From Nitrosospira sp. Is2 (lineage in GTDB: Bacteria > Pseudomonadota > Gammaproteobacteria > Burkholderiales > Nitrosomonadaceae): a DNA stretch of 64,000 nucleotides. How positions within the stretch are numbered: position 1 is the first letter of the stretch; each line of letters opens with the position of its first letter. The stretch spans positions 3,224,001 to 3,288,000 of the forward strand of contig NZ_CP137134.1 in the NCBI RefSeq assembly GCF_033095785.1. The letters run 5' to 3'. The notes under the pieces were generated by a model. The model did no database searches. It had not been told where the DNA came from and worked only from the letters and a program-made list of their open reading frames with translations. Below are positions 35,209 through 44,097 of the stretch, piece after piece. The translations under genes and the position numbers were made by a program.

Positions 35209-35529
35209 AACCAAAAGCGCGACACGACCCCTGCGCTCGTCGATTTGTAGGCATTCGCAAAGACGAGGTGTGATAAAGCTTGAATCACCGCGTAGCGGAG
35301 TACGAGATGGCGAGTTGGGCAGACGCTCGATCACCGATCAATACGAAACTTGCTCCCTGAGTCTTCGGTCCATCTTAAACCAGAGGGTAAACATTACCGT
35401 TAAGGCTCGGTCATGAGCTGCTGCGCAATGTGCTAACCAGGAGAACGTGTTATGTCGGCTATCCGCGTGAAACACCCCTCCCCCTACCTCCACTGAGTTT
35501 TCGCGAGTACAACCGGAAAACCACACATC
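35209..35529. other. Intergenic region before the SulP transporter gene
   Basis: About 320 bases with no convincing gene or strong promoter match. The last 60 bases are pyrimidine-rich. Confidence 0.4.
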
Positions 35530-36813
35530 TTGGCAATCTCCCGATCAACATCGGCGGCCTTTCAGAGTAAATACCTTGCTCGTGACGTCCAGGCTGGAGT
35601 CATAACCGGCGCAATGGCGATTCCCCTGTCCGTGGGAATCGCGCTGATGTCCGACTTTCCTATCAAGGTGGGCCTCGCAACCGTTGTGTTCGCATGCTTC
35701 ATCGGCTGGGTTAATGCGTTTATCAGGCCCGGCAATTTCATCGGCGTGCCCGGCATTGCGGCAGGGCTGGCCCCCTTGCTTGCGGTGGGTGTCGAGCGGT
35801 TCGGCATGGAAAACATGCCTTTCCTCATCTTATTGACGGGGATCTCGCAGGCGGTGATATGGAAATTCAACTGGCAGAAATACATCTTGCGGGCGGTGCC
35901 GGGCTACCTCGTTGAGGGACTTCTGGCGGGAGTAGGAATGACCATCGCGGTGCGGTTCCTGGCTTTTACCTATGAGATACCGGCCGATCAGGAGTCACCG
36001 GAGACTTTCTGGAACGCGGCCCGTGCCCGGATGGTGCTGATCTCCCTGGCCGGTCTTGTATTGTTTGTATATCTGTTCTCCATCTTCAAGGATACAAAGC
36101 CGGCCCTGCCTTATTTCCTGTTGATCGGTGCGAGTATCGTATTGGCGCAGTTTCTGCCCGTGTCGATGCTGCACGTGGATGACGTGGAGCTTCGGTTTGT
36201 TCTTCCAATGCCGCATTTCAGCCAGGGATTGACCTGGGTTTATGTAATCGGGTTTGTCATTATTTTGACCGCCGTCAATGTTATCGAACAGGTGATGAGC
36301 AATGCCGCGATCGAAAAAATCGATCCTCTGGGGCGCACTTGCAGCAATAACAACAGTCTGTTCTCCATCTGGATTGCGAACATCGGCTCAAGCTTCTTCG
36401 GCGGCATGACCAACCTGGACGGGCTGGCGAAAAGCACCTCCAATGCTCTGGCGGGCGCCATGACCAAGTTTTCCATCCTGGTCATCGGTATAGTCGTGGC
36501 GTTCTTCGTCATGAACTCGCAGTACCTGGAATATCTGCCGAAGTTTTCCCTCGCGGCCATCATGATTTTCACCGGCTGGAAAATGATTTCCCGGCTTTGG
36601 AATGTTGCCTACCATGGCCAATACGCCATGATCCTGGCTATTGCCTGCAGCCTGATGGTATACAAAGTTGGCATCTTCGAGGGTCTGCTGACCGCCATTG
36701 CCGTGCACGGCCTGGTCAACTACCTGGTTTTCCACCAGGCGGGCAAAATTCCGACCAAGGTGATCATTAAAAAATACATGAAGAAATTTTCCGGGGACGA
36801 AGGTATCGATTAA
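35530..36813 (+). CDS. SulP-family anion transporter, candidate bicarbonate importer
   Basis: 427 residues with about ten membrane helices. The SulP signature region is at the start: LARDVQAGVITGAMAIPLSVGIALM, followed by FIRPGNFIGVPGIAAGLAPLL. A later stretch, NNSLFSIWIANIGSSFFGGM, is also typical. The cytoplasmic STAS domain found in many SulP proteins is absent. TTG start at 35530 without a strong ribosome-binding site. It lies beside cbbR and RubisCO, and SulP proteins such as BicA import bicarbonate. Carbon uptake is therefore the best inference, though sulfate or another anion remains possible. Confidence 0.8.
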   Translation: MAISRSTSAAFQSKYLARDVQAGVITGAMAIPLSVGIALMSDFPIKVGLATVVFACFIGWVNAFIRPGNFIGVPGIAAGLAPLLAVGVERFGMENMPFLILLTGISQAVIWKFNWQKYILRAVPGYLVEGLLAGVGMTIAVRFLAFTYEIPADQESPETFWNAARARMVLISLAGLVLFVYLFSIFKDTKPALPYFLLIGASIVLAQFLPVSMLHVDDVELRFVLPMPHFSQGLTWVYVIGFVIILTAVNVIEQVMSNAAIEKIDPLGRTCSNNNSLFSIWIANIGSSFFGGMTNLDGLAKSTSNALAGAMTKFSILVIGIVVAFFVMNSQYLEYLPKFSLAAIMIFTGWKMISRLWNVAYHGQYAMILAIACSLMVYKVGIFEGLLTAIAVHGLVNYLVFHQAGKIPTKVIIKKYMKKFSGDEGID

Positions 36814-36856
36814 GAAAATGGCAAGCCCCGATCGAGGATTCGCCTGTGTGCGTTTT

Positions 36857-37780
36857 TCAGCTTTTTGCGGACGTTATCGCCGGCATTAACTGACGCGCCT
36901 CGGTCAGCAAAAACTCCCTGAATGCCCGCGCGGCGCTTGAAAGGCGCTTGTTTTTGCGATGTACCACATGCCAATGACGCATGATGGGAAAATCCTGTAC
37001 ATCGAGCACCTTGAGCCGTTTCGTCTCCAGCTCCAGCTCTACGGTATGCAGCGACATGATCGCAAGTCCCATCCCCGCCTGTACCGCCTGCTTGATGGCT
37101 TCGTTGGTGTCCGTTTCCATGCCTCTGTTGATGCTGATATGGTGTGCGGTAAAAAAGCGCTCCATCGCGCTGCGCGTGCCGGAACCCGGCTCCCGCACCA
37201 GAAAAGTTTCCTGCTCCAGTCTTTTGACCGGAATCTCGCGAGCGCAACATAATGGATGACCTGGCGGCGCAACCACCACGAGGGGGTTCTCCATGAACGA
37301 CTGGGTGGCGATGTCAAGATGACCCGGCGGGCGGCCCATGATCGCGAGATCGGTCAGATTGTCGGCCAGTTGCTTCAGCACGGTTTCGCGGTTTGAAACG
37401 TGAAGACTTACCGTAACGCCACTGTAGCGCTGACAGAACTTTGCCAGCAGATGCGGCGCAAAGTAATTGGCAGTGCTGACGACGGAGATATTGAGCTTTC
37501 CCCGTTCCAGCCCCTTCAGTTCGTCAAGCGCGAGCTCCATGTCGGCCAGTTGCTGGGAGATGGCACGGCTGTAGTGGTAAAGTTCGTTTCCGGCATCCGT
37601 CAGGTAGATTTTCTTGCCCATCTGTTCAAACAGGGGCAAACCCACGTTGTCCTCGAGTTGCTTGATTTGCATCGAAACGGCGGGTTGTGTCAGAAAGAGC
37701 TCCTCCGCCGCGCGCGAGAAGCTCAAGTGGCGGGCAACCGATTCGAATACTTTGAGTTGCCTTAGCGTAACGTGCAGCAT
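36857..37780 (-). CDS. cbbR: LysR-family RubisCO operon regulator
   Basis: 307 residues. N-terminal winged helix-turn-helix (LRQLKVFESVARHLSFSRAA, then LTQPAVSMQIKQLEDNVGLPLF) and a C-terminal periplasmic-binding-like effector domain with the typical FLVREPGSGTRSAMERFF ligand loop. Placed divergently from cbbL with 138 bases between start codons, as CbbR normally is. CbbR activates cbb genes in response to metabolites such as NADPH or RuBP in other bacteria. The effector here is unknown. Confidence 0.93.
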   Translation of the reverse strand: MLHVTLRQLKVFESVARHLSFSRAAEELFLTQPAVSMQIKQLEDNVGLPLFEQMGKKIYLTDAGNELYHYSRAISQQLADMELALDELKGLERGKLNISVVSTANYFAPHLLAKFCQRYSGVTVSLHVSNRETVLKQLADNLTDLAIMGRPPGHLDIATQSFMENPLVVVAPPGHPLCCAREIPVKRLEQETFLVREPGSGTRSAMERFFTAHHISINRGMETDTNEAIKQAVQAGMGLAIMSLHTVELELETKRLKVLDVQDFPIMRHWHVVHRKNKRLSSAARAFREFLLTEARQLMPAITSAKS

Positions 37781-37822
37781 GGCTTCCGAGGCGATCGATT
37801 GTGGATGTTCATAAGGTAAAGG

Positions 37823-37863
37823 TTATCATAACAATCAAAACATGTGACTTGTATTTATGATAA
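37823..37863. promoter_or_regulatory. Candidate CbbR operator in the cbbR-cbbL intergenic region
   Basis: TTATCATAA (37823-37831) and TTATGATAA (37855-37863) are exact reverse complements of each other, 32 bases apart (start to start), between the divergent cbbR and cbbL genes. LysR regulators bind AT-rich dyads with T-N11-A character at two phased sites about three helical turns apart, which fits. Confidence 0.55.
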
Positions 37864-37918
37864 TTCGGTTTACAATCTCTCCTGTTTCACCTTTATCTAC
37901 CGTCACAAGGAGAACCAC

Positions 37919-39388
37919 ATGAGCCAAGAAATAAAAGGCAAAGAGCGCTACAAGTCCGGCGTAATTCCGTACAAGAAAATGGGGTATTGGGATTCGGACT
38001 ATGTTCCGAAGGATACCGATGTTATTGCCCTGTTCCGTATTACACCCCAGGAAGGGGTAGATCATGAGGAAGCCGCCGCTGCTGTAGCCGGCGAATCTTC
38101 CACCGCGACCTGGACCGTGGTATGGACCGATCGGCTGACTGCTGCCGAACTCTACCGTGCCAAGGCCTATCGCTCAGAACTAGTGCCAAATACGGGTCCG
38201 GGAACTAAGAACGAAGCCCAGTATTTTGCCTATATCGCCTATGATCTGGATCTGTTCGAGCCGGGTTCCATCGCCAACCTGACCGCTTCGATCATCGGCA
38301 ATGTATTCGGTTTCAAGGCTGTGAAAGCGCTGCGTCTGGAAGATATGCGCATCCCCGTCGCTTATCTGAAAACATTCCAGGGTCCCGCGACCGGCGTCGT
38401 GGTGGAGCGCGAACGTCTCGACAAGTTCGGCAGGCCTCTGCTGGGCGCAACGACCAAACCGAAGCTGGGCCTCTCCGGCCGCAATTACGGACGCGTTGTG
38501 TACGAAGGCCTGAAGGGCGGTCTGGACTTCATGAAAGATGACGAGAATATCAATTCCCAACCCTTCATGCACTGGCGTGACCGTTTCCTTTACTGTATGG
38601 AAGCGGTCAACAAGGCTTCGGCCGCGACCGGCGAAGTCAAGGGCCATTACCTGAACGTCACCGCCGGTACAATGGAAGAGATGTACGAGCGGGCTGAATT
38701 TGCCAAGTCCCTTGGCTCAGTCATCATCATGATTGACCTGGTGATTGGCTATACCGCGATCCAGTCCATGGCTAAATGGGCGCGCAAGCATGACATGATT
38801 CTTCATTTGCACCGCGCTGGGAACTCAACCTACTCGCGCCAGAAAAATCACGGGATGAATTTCCGCGTCATTTGCAAGTGGATGCGGATGGCAGGCGTCG
38901 ATCACATTCACGCCGGCACGGTGGTTGGCAAGCTCGAGGGCGACCCGCTGATGATCAAGGGCTTCTACGACACCCTTCGCGAGCCGCATACCCCCGTGAG
39001 CCTTGAAACTGGGCTGTTCTTCGAACAGGACTGGGCTTCCCTGAACAAGGTCATGCCGGTTGCTTCGGGCGGCATTCATGCTGGACAGATGCACCAGCTG
39101 CTGGATTACCTCGGCGAAGACGTGATACTGCAGTTTGGCGGCGGAACCATTGGTCATCCGATGGGGATCCAGGCCGGCGCGGTTGCCAACCGTGTTGCGC
39201 TGGAAGCAATGGTTATGGCACGAAACGAAGGCCGCGACTACGTGAAAGAAGGTCCCCAGATTCTTGAGGCAGCTGCCAAGTGGTGCACGCCGCTCAAACA
39301 GGCGCTGGATACCTGGAAGGATATCACCTTCAATTACGAGTCCACCGATACAGCCGACTTCGTGCCATCCACGACAGCGAGCGTTTAA
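37919..39388 (+). CDS. cbbL: RubisCO large subunit, red-type form I (IC-like)
   Basis: Carboxylates ribulose-1,5-bisphosphate in the Calvin cycle. 489 residues from the ATG at 37919, which has AAGGAG seven bases before it. A longer frame from 37844 has no ribosome-binding site. The carbamylated lysine lies in GGLDFMKDDENIN (Lys about 206). LLGATTKPKLGLSGRNYGR and the loop-6 stretch GKLEGDP are present. The N-terminus (KERYKSGVIPYKKMGYWDSDY) and Ser-Gly-Arg-Asn-Tyr-Gly mark it as red-type rather than green-type. Followed 23 bases later by cbbS. Confidence 0.98.
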   Translation: MSQEIKGKERYKSGVIPYKKMGYWDSDYVPKDTDVIALFRITPQEGVDHEEAAAAVAGESSTATWTVVWTDRLTAAELYRAKAYRSELVPNTGPGTKNEAQYFAYIAYDLDLFEPGSIANLTASIIGNVFGFKAVKALRLEDMRIPVAYLKTFQGPATGVVVERERLDKFGRPLLGATTKPKLGLSGRNYGRVVYEGLKGGLDFMKDDENINSQPFMHWRDRFLYCMEAVNKASAATGEVKGHYLNVTAGTMEEMYERAEFAKSLGSVIIMIDLVIGYTAIQSMAKWARKHDMILHLHRAGNSTYSRQKNHGMNFRVICKWMRMAGVDHIHAGTVVGKLEGDPLMIKGFYDTLREPHTPVSLETGLFFEQDWASLNKVMPVASGGIHAGQMHQLLDYLGEDVILQFGGGTIGHPMGIQAGAVANRVALEAMVMARNEGRDYVKEGPQILEAAAKWCTPLKQALDTWKDITFNYESTDTADFVPSTTASV

Positions 39389-39411
39389 TCGTACCTAGGA
39401 GAAACAGAATC

Positions 39412-39846
39412 ATGATGACCAATTTTCAAAACCGTGTCACGCAGGGGCAGTTCTCATTCCTGCCCCCGTTGACAGACGTTCAAATCTCCGCGCAAATCAA
39501 ATACGCGCTGAAAAACAATTGGGCAGTCGGTATTGAGTACACTGACGATCCCCATCCCCGCAACACTTATTGGGAAATGTTCGGCAACCCGATGTTCGAT
39601 TTGAAGGATCCTGCCGGTATCCTGGCTGAGATCAACGATTGCCGCAAAACGTACCCGAATCATTATATCCGGGTAACCGCGTTTGACTCGACACGGGGAG
39701 TTGAAAGCCCCACCATGTCTTATATCGTCAATCGTCCGAAGAACGAACCGGGCTTTAGGGTGGTGCGCCAGGAAGTGGATGGCCGTGCCATTCGTTACAC
39801 GATTCATTCCTACGCAACGGATAAACCCGAAGCCGAACGGTACTAA
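39412..39846 (+). CDS. cbbS: RubisCO small subunit, red-type
   Basis: Small subunit of the L8S8 enzyme. 144 residues. ATG at 39412 or 39415; AGGAGAAACAGA precedes it. Contains QGQFSFLPPLTDVQISAQI at the start, the EMFGNPMFDLKD segment, and the C-terminal extension (PGFRVVRQEVDGRAIRYTIHSY) typical of red-type small subunits, which forms the beta-hairpin in the central pore. A strong hairpin follows the stop. Confidence 0.97.
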   Translation: MMTNFQNRVTQGQFSFLPPLTDVQISAQIKYALKNNWAVGIEYTDDPHPRNTYWEMFGNPMFDLKDPAGILAEINDCRKTYPNHYIRVTAFDSTRGVESPTMSYIVNRPKNEPGFRVVRQEVDGRAIRYTIHSYATDKPEAERY

Positions 39847-39855
39847 CGAAGGAAG

Positions 39856-39883
39856 CGCCCTTCCCTTTTTTGGGGGAAGGGCG
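39856..39883 (+). terminator. Attenuator-type hairpin between cbbS and cbbX
   Basis: CGCCCTTCCC (39856-39865), an eight-base T-rich loop, GGGAAGGGCG (39874-39883): a perfect ten-pair stem ten bases after the cbbS stop. Only a short T-containing stretch (TTGGTCT) follows, so readthrough is likely. A partial terminator here would let RubisCO mRNA greatly exceed that of its activase. Confidence 0.65.
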
Positions 39884-40049
39884 TTGGTCTGGAGCGCAGG
39901 TAACGATTTGAACACCCTTGCCACCGGCTTCCTGAAAAAAGCCGAATGCGCTACAGACCCCCTTTTATATAAGCTCCTTTGTATTAAGTAAGTTAAAAAA
40001 ATACAGACCGAAGCATTACATACCCTTAGTTACTTGTTGGGGATCAAAC

Positions 40050-41024
40050 ATGACAACAGACTCTGAAGACCTTATCCCCTCCGATAATACAGTTGATCTG
40101 GACGCCGAATTTCGTGCTTCCAATATCAAGGAAGTGCTGGATAAGCTCGATCGCGAATTGATCGGCTTGAAACCGGTCAAAACCCGCATTCGCGAGACTG
40201 CCGCGCTATTGCTCGTTGATCGCGTGCGCAAGAAACTGAATATGACAGCCGGCGCGCCCAGCCTGCATATGTCTTTTACCGGCAACCCCGGTACCGGTAA
40301 AACAACGGTAGCGCTTCGCATGTCCGAAATATTGCACCGACTCGGTTATGTTCGCGAAGGACATCTTGTCTCTGTTACACGCGATGATCTCGTTGGCCAG
40401 TATATTGGCCACACCGCCCCCAAAACCAAGGAAGTATTGAAGAAAGCGATGGGCGGGGTCCTTTTTATCGACGAGGCTTATTATCTTTACAAGCCCGAGA
40501 ATGAACGCGATTACGGCGCGGAATCGATAGAAATCCTTTTGCAGGCAATGGAGAATAATCGGGAAGACCTGGTGGTAATTCTGGCCGGTTACAAAGACCG
40601 GATGGACAAGTTCTTCCACAGCAATCCCGGCATGCGTTCACGGATTGCTCATCATATTGATTTCCCCGACTATAGCGCTGATGAGTTGCTTGCAATCGCA
40701 AAGCTCATGCTGGCGGGACAGAATTACCGCTTCAGCCCGGAGGGGGAAAAAGCCTTCGGCGAGTATATCCGGTTACGCATGAAGCTGGAGCATTTCGCCA
40801 ACGCGCGCTCTATTCGCAATGCCCTTGATCGATCGCGATTGCGTCAAGCCAATCGGTTATTTGAAGGAGCGAAGAAAAACCTGTCGAAGATCGACCTGAT
40901 GACTATCGAGCAAGAGGATATTCGCGCCAGTCGCGTGTTCAAGGAGGGAGCGATTGATCTGGATGGGGACGAAGGTGCGAATTACGTCGCCGCGGATCAG
41001 CCGCCTGCAAGGGCTGCTTCTTAG
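40050..41024 (+). CDS. cbbX: Red-type RubisCO activase (AAA+)
   Basis: Hexameric AAA+ remodeller that pulls the large-subunit C-terminus to release inhibitory sugar phosphates from red-type RubisCO. 324 residues. Walker A SFTGNPGTGKTTVALRM (about residues 75-91), the pore-loop region YIGHTAPKTKEVL, Walker B GGVLFIDEAYYLYKP, and sensor/arginine region GMRSRIAHHIDFPDYS. The N-terminal extension and the family-specific LKPVKTRIRETAALLLVDR are present. It follows cbbS after about 200 bases and probably belongs to the same operon. Confidence 0.96.
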   Translation: MTTDSEDLIPSDNTVDLDAEFRASNIKEVLDKLDRELIGLKPVKTRIRETAALLLVDRVRKKLNMTAGAPSLHMSFTGNPGTGKTTVALRMSEILHRLGYVREGHLVSVTRDDLVGQYIGHTAPKTKEVLKKAMGGVLFIDEAYYLYKPENERDYGAESIEILLQAMENNREDLVVILAGYKDRMDKFFHSNPGMRSRIAHHIDFPDYSADELLAIAKLMLAGQNYRFSPEGEKAFGEYIRLRMKLEHFANARSIRNALDRSRLRQANRLFEGAKKNLSKIDLMTIEQEDIRASRVFKEGAIDLDGDEGANYVAADQPPARAAS

Positions 41025-41841
41025 CCTCTGGCCCCTTTCCCTCTGGTCCTTTCCTCGAAGCAGGTAAGGTAAGGGATTACCATTCGCCCCCCGTGAGGGC
41101 GAAGAACTGAAGGAAGAGCACTGACGCCCGGATGAGTCCGGGCTTAGTCTCGACTATAAGAGACATGGAAATAGCGATTTATCCTGCTTCTGCTTCCTGA
41201 ACTGTCCCCCGGTACTCCCGTTCTGCTTGTCTCTGTTCCTTTCCCTTTGCATCGCCATTTACATCGCCTACCTTCTACGTTCCCGGAAAAGACGTGGTAG
41301 CTCACTCTGCTCCCGTTTCATCCTGAGATCATGTTCAACAACCCGTGGTCTTTCCCTCCCCCATTGATCCCTCCCCATTGCAATTTCTGTCCCAAAATTA
41401 AATTTTTTTTTAAAAATAATAAGGGTCGGACCCTGTTTTCCAGTTAAAGCCAGCTAAAAAAACTCCCAACCGCTTTGGAATTCTACCAAGGCAAAAACTC
41501 ATCACTGATTAGTCCGTCGCATCCCCTTTCTACTAATAGGCGGGAGCTGAACCGGTAATATGCCAACTGAATCTTATTCGCCTGTTGGTTAAAAGACGAC
41601 GCACGAAATAGCGTAATTGGAAGGCTGGGTTTATGGCCAACTTTAAATACTTTTAACAGTTTGAACATTCACAAATTGATCACAGATACAAAATCTTTCC
41701 TTGACGGACGGTATGTTAACTTTCCCGTCAGCGTAATTCACGTCCGGCTTTACTGGTTCCAGCGTTACCTGCCATGACTTTGTCATGGATGGGAAATGAT
41801 GGGGTCCAGGCAGCCACTTTTATTAAAAGAGGGGTATAACC
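41025..41841. other. Intergenic region between cbbX and sbtA
   Basis: About 815 bases without a supported gene. It contains a hairpin GCCCGG-ATGAGT-CCGGGC at 41126-41143, a short palindrome AGGGTC-G-GACCCT at 41422-41434 (compare the cruciform at 31965), and an AT-rich tract around 41400-41420. The perfect dyad before sbtA is listed separately. A minus-strand frame of 61 codons at 41483-41668 has no supporting signal. Confidence 0.5.
41772..41788. promoter_or_regulatory. Perfect dyad upstream of sbtA
   Basis: CCATGAC-TTT-GTCATGG, a seven-base inverted repeat with a three-base centre, about 54 bases before the sbtA start. Position and symmetry suggest an operator or a leader hairpin. No known regulator matches it. 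Confidence 0.45.
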
Positions 41842-42822
41842 ATGTCAATCTCCAGTCTTCTCGTACCAGCGATACTCTTTTTTGCCCTCGGCATGTTCGC
41901 GTGCATAATCAAGTCGGATCTGAAATTTCCGCCTGACATGCACAAGATGATCGTGATCTATCTGCTGATCGGAATCGGACTTCATGGCGGCAAAGCGCTC
42001 GCCAGCTCCAATATGGGTGATGCCCTTCCCGCAGTCTGGGCAGCGCTCGCGTTTGGTGTCGGACTGCCTATCATTGCGTACATTATCCTGCGAGCCCTGG
42101 GCAAGATCGATCCGCTCAACGCTGCGGCCATCTCGGCGCATTATGGTTCCGTGAGCGCGGGCACGTACATGACGGCGGTCGCGTTTCTTGGCGGCATCGG
42201 CGTTACCTACGAAGCTTACCCCGTAATCATGCTGGCAATCATGGAGTCTCCCGCGATCATGATTGGCCTGGTACTAGCCGGTTACTCTCGCAAGGTTATG
42301 GGAGGGGCGACAAAGCAGGACAAAGGCATGTACAAGCACCTGATCATAGAGGCCTTTACCAATGGCAGTATCCTGCTGCTGTTTGGGTCCATGGCGATTG
42401 GCGCCGCTGTGTCCGATACCAGCTACAAGAAGATCGAACCGTTCTTTGAACTGATTTTCATGGGCGCGCTATGCATATTCCTCTGCGACATGGGGATGGA
42501 AGCCGGGAAAAGACTGTCTGAGTTCAAGCAGGTTGGTGTCTTCCTGGTCGGATTCGGGATAGGGATGCCACTGATCGGTGCTTTTTTCGGACTTCTGTTA
42601 GGTCATTACTATCTCCACTACTCCGTAGGTGGCGTGACCCTGGTGACGGTGCTGGCGGCAAGCTGTTCCTATATCGCAGTTCCCCCCGCGATGCGACTTG
42701 CGATACCCGAGGCTAATCCCTCGTTTTACCTGACTCTATCGCTCGGGTGTACTTTCCCGTTCAATGTAGTCGTTGGCATTCCATCCTATTACGCGGCTGC
42801 CCAGTATCTGGCGGGGGCCTAA
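41842..42822 (+). CDS. sbtA: SbtA-type sodium-dependent bicarbonate transporter
   Basis: 326 residues, about ten membrane helices in two inverted halves, family PF05982 (SbtA/DUF897). Recognisable segments are IKSDLKFPPDMHKMIVIYLLIGIGLHGG, the helix break AHYGSVSAGTYMTAVAFL in the first half, and SYIAVPPAMRLAIPEANPS in the second half. Ribosome-binding site AGAGGGG before the ATG. In cyanobacteria SbtA is a high-affinity Na+/HCO3- symporter controlled by SbtB. Here an SbtB-like gene follows, and red-type RubisCO genes precede, so bicarbonate uptake is a well-supported inference. Confidence 0.88.
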   Translation: MSISSLLVPAILFFALGMFACIIKSDLKFPPDMHKMIVIYLLIGIGLHGGKALASSNMGDALPAVWAALAFGVGLPIIAYIILRALGKIDPLNAAAISAHYGSVSAGTYMTAVAFLGGIGVTYEAYPVIMLAIMESPAIMIGLVLAGYSRKVMGGATKQDKGMYKHLIIEAFTNGSILLLFGSMAIGAAVSDTSYKKIEPFFELIFMGALCIFLCDMGMEAGKRLSEFKQVGVFLVGFGIGMPLIGAFFGLLLGHYYLHYSVGGVTLVTVLAASCSYIAVPPAMRLAIPEANPSFYLTLSLGCTFPFNVVVGIPSYYAAAQYLAGA

Positions 42823-43005
42823 ACGGGAAATTGGAGAATAATGGCGGCGGTTGTAAAAACCGCCGCCAGGCGCCGGGAAAAGCGGCGATAAGGCAAAGCC
42901 AGTTCAATTGAATGTGCCACTCGTTGGGGTTCTCCGGAGAAGTCTCATACTTGCCAGAGTGATCTCAATACCAGACCATCATGTAAACATTTGGGGGAAG
43001 AAATC

Positions 43006-43335
43006 ATGGCATTAAGACCAGAAATTTTAATATCGATGAAACGGATTGAAATTGTCATTGACGAAGAATCGCTAAGAGAAGTGATCCAACTGTTTCGGGA
43101 AGCCAACGTGCGTGGCTACACGGTCATCAAAAAGGCCGGGGGACTTGGATCGCGGGGGGAGCGGGATCCGGATGACTACGTTTTTGAGGATGAAAACGCG
43201 GTGATGGTAATAGCCTGTGAAGAAGCCCAGGCGGAGAAAATCATCAATATGCTTCACCCCAGATTAAGAGACTTCGGAGGAATGTGCATCGTCTCTGACT
43301 GTCAATGGGTTACAGGGCCCCCGGTCTCATACTGA
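43006..43335 (+). CDS. sbtB: SbtB-like PII signalling protein
   Basis: 109 residues from the ATG at 43006, which has GGGGGAAGAA before it. A TTG five codons upstream is an alternative. PII-type ferredoxin-like fold: MKRIEIVIDEESLREVIQLFREANVRGYTVI, then a T-loop (KAGGLGSRGERDPDDYVFED), then AVMVIACEEAQAEKIINML. In cyanobacteria SbtB binds cAMP or adenylates and blocks SbtA. The gene order sbtA-sbtB and the fold support the same role. The cyanobacterial C-terminal Cys-x-x-Cys R-loop is not obvious. The last residues read DCQWVTGPPVSY. Confidence 0.85.
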   Translation: MALRPEILISMKRIEIVIDEESLREVIQLFREANVRGYTVIKKAGGLGSRGERDPDDYVFEDENAVMVIACEEAQAEKIINMLHPRLRDFGGMCIVSDCQWVTGPPVSY

Positions 43336-43345
43336 GCTCGAGTTG

Positions 43346-43361
43346 AGCGGATGCGTCCGCT
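43346..43361. terminator. Hairpin after sbtB
   Basis: AGCGGA-TGCG-TCCGCT, a six-pair stem ten bases after the sbtB stop, followed by a short AT-rich tract (GAGATCAATTTTG). Possible weak intrinsic terminator. Confidence 0.4.
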
Positions 43362-43439
43362 GAGATCAATTTTGGGATCAAACTGAATTCCGGTGAGACC
43401 GGCTGCTATTCATAATCTTAACTTGATTGGGCGTGAAAA

Positions 43440-43952
43440 ATGGCTAGACCTCCTACGGGACGAGAGTTCGTAAAAGCTGCAAAGGAGAGAATCGCATCAG
43501 CCAAAACTGTGGATGCCCTGCGTGCTGCACAGGCACTGCTCCTCCCCCTGGAGTTTGGGCTATCGCTTGAAGAGACGGCTACGGTTATTGGATTATCCAA
43601 GAGCCGTACGGGAAAGCTCAGGACACAGTTTCAGCGAATAGAAACCGGTGCGTTACAGATCAGAAGCAAAAAGGAACTGCGAAATCATGCACGGATGAGC
43701 CTGGCTGAAGAGGTGAAGTTCCTGGCGCGTTTCATCGCCCAGGCAAAAGATCCCGGTACCTTGTCTATTGCAGAATTGAAGGCTGAACTTGAACAATGCA
43801 TAGGTAGGCCAGTTTCGACATCCACCGTTTATCAATTGCTCAGGCGCCACGGAGTGACGAAGCTGGCACAGCAAACGAGCGCAGAAATCATACTGGCGCA
43901 AGCATGGGAAAAACTGAGTCGACGAAATAGCGGCACGAAGGGCAAAGAGTGA
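43440..43952 (+). CDS. Winged helix-turn-helix protein related to IS630-type transposase N-termini
   Basis: 170 residues, two DNA-binding segments. The first (LSLEETATVIGLSKSRTGKLRTQF, about residues 38-62) is a helix-turn-helix. The second (IGRPVSTSTVYQLLRRHGV, about 122-140) matches the winged helix found in IS630-family transposases. No DDE catalytic part follows, and no terminal inverted repeats were seen. It could be a transposase fragment or a domesticated regulator of the neighbouring sbtAB genes. ATG start at 43440, 104 bases after sbtB. Which of these it is cannot be decided from sequence alone. Confidence 0.7.
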   Translation: MARPPTGREFVKAAKERIASAKTVDALRAAQALLLPLEFGLSLEETATVIGLSKSRTGKLRTQFQRIETGALQIRSKKELRNHARMSLAEEVKFLARFIAQAKDPGTLSIAELKAELEQCIGRPVSTSTVYQLLRRHGVTKLAQQTSAEIILAQAWEKLSRRNSGTKGKE

Positions 43953-44097
43953 CAGCTGAGCGAGAATCCTTGGTCGAACACTGAATTAGTGGCTGAGTTG
44001 CCTGCTTTCTTTCACTAACCCTGTGGCTGACGGATAAGGGCGGGGTGGCTCGCCACTTTTCGGGAGGCGAATTCCAATTAACTTTAAGAGGTTTCCA

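Noticed and set aside
41483..41668. 61-codon minus-strand frame before sbtA
   Set aside because: No ribosome-binding site, no family resemblance, and AT-rich intergenic composition.
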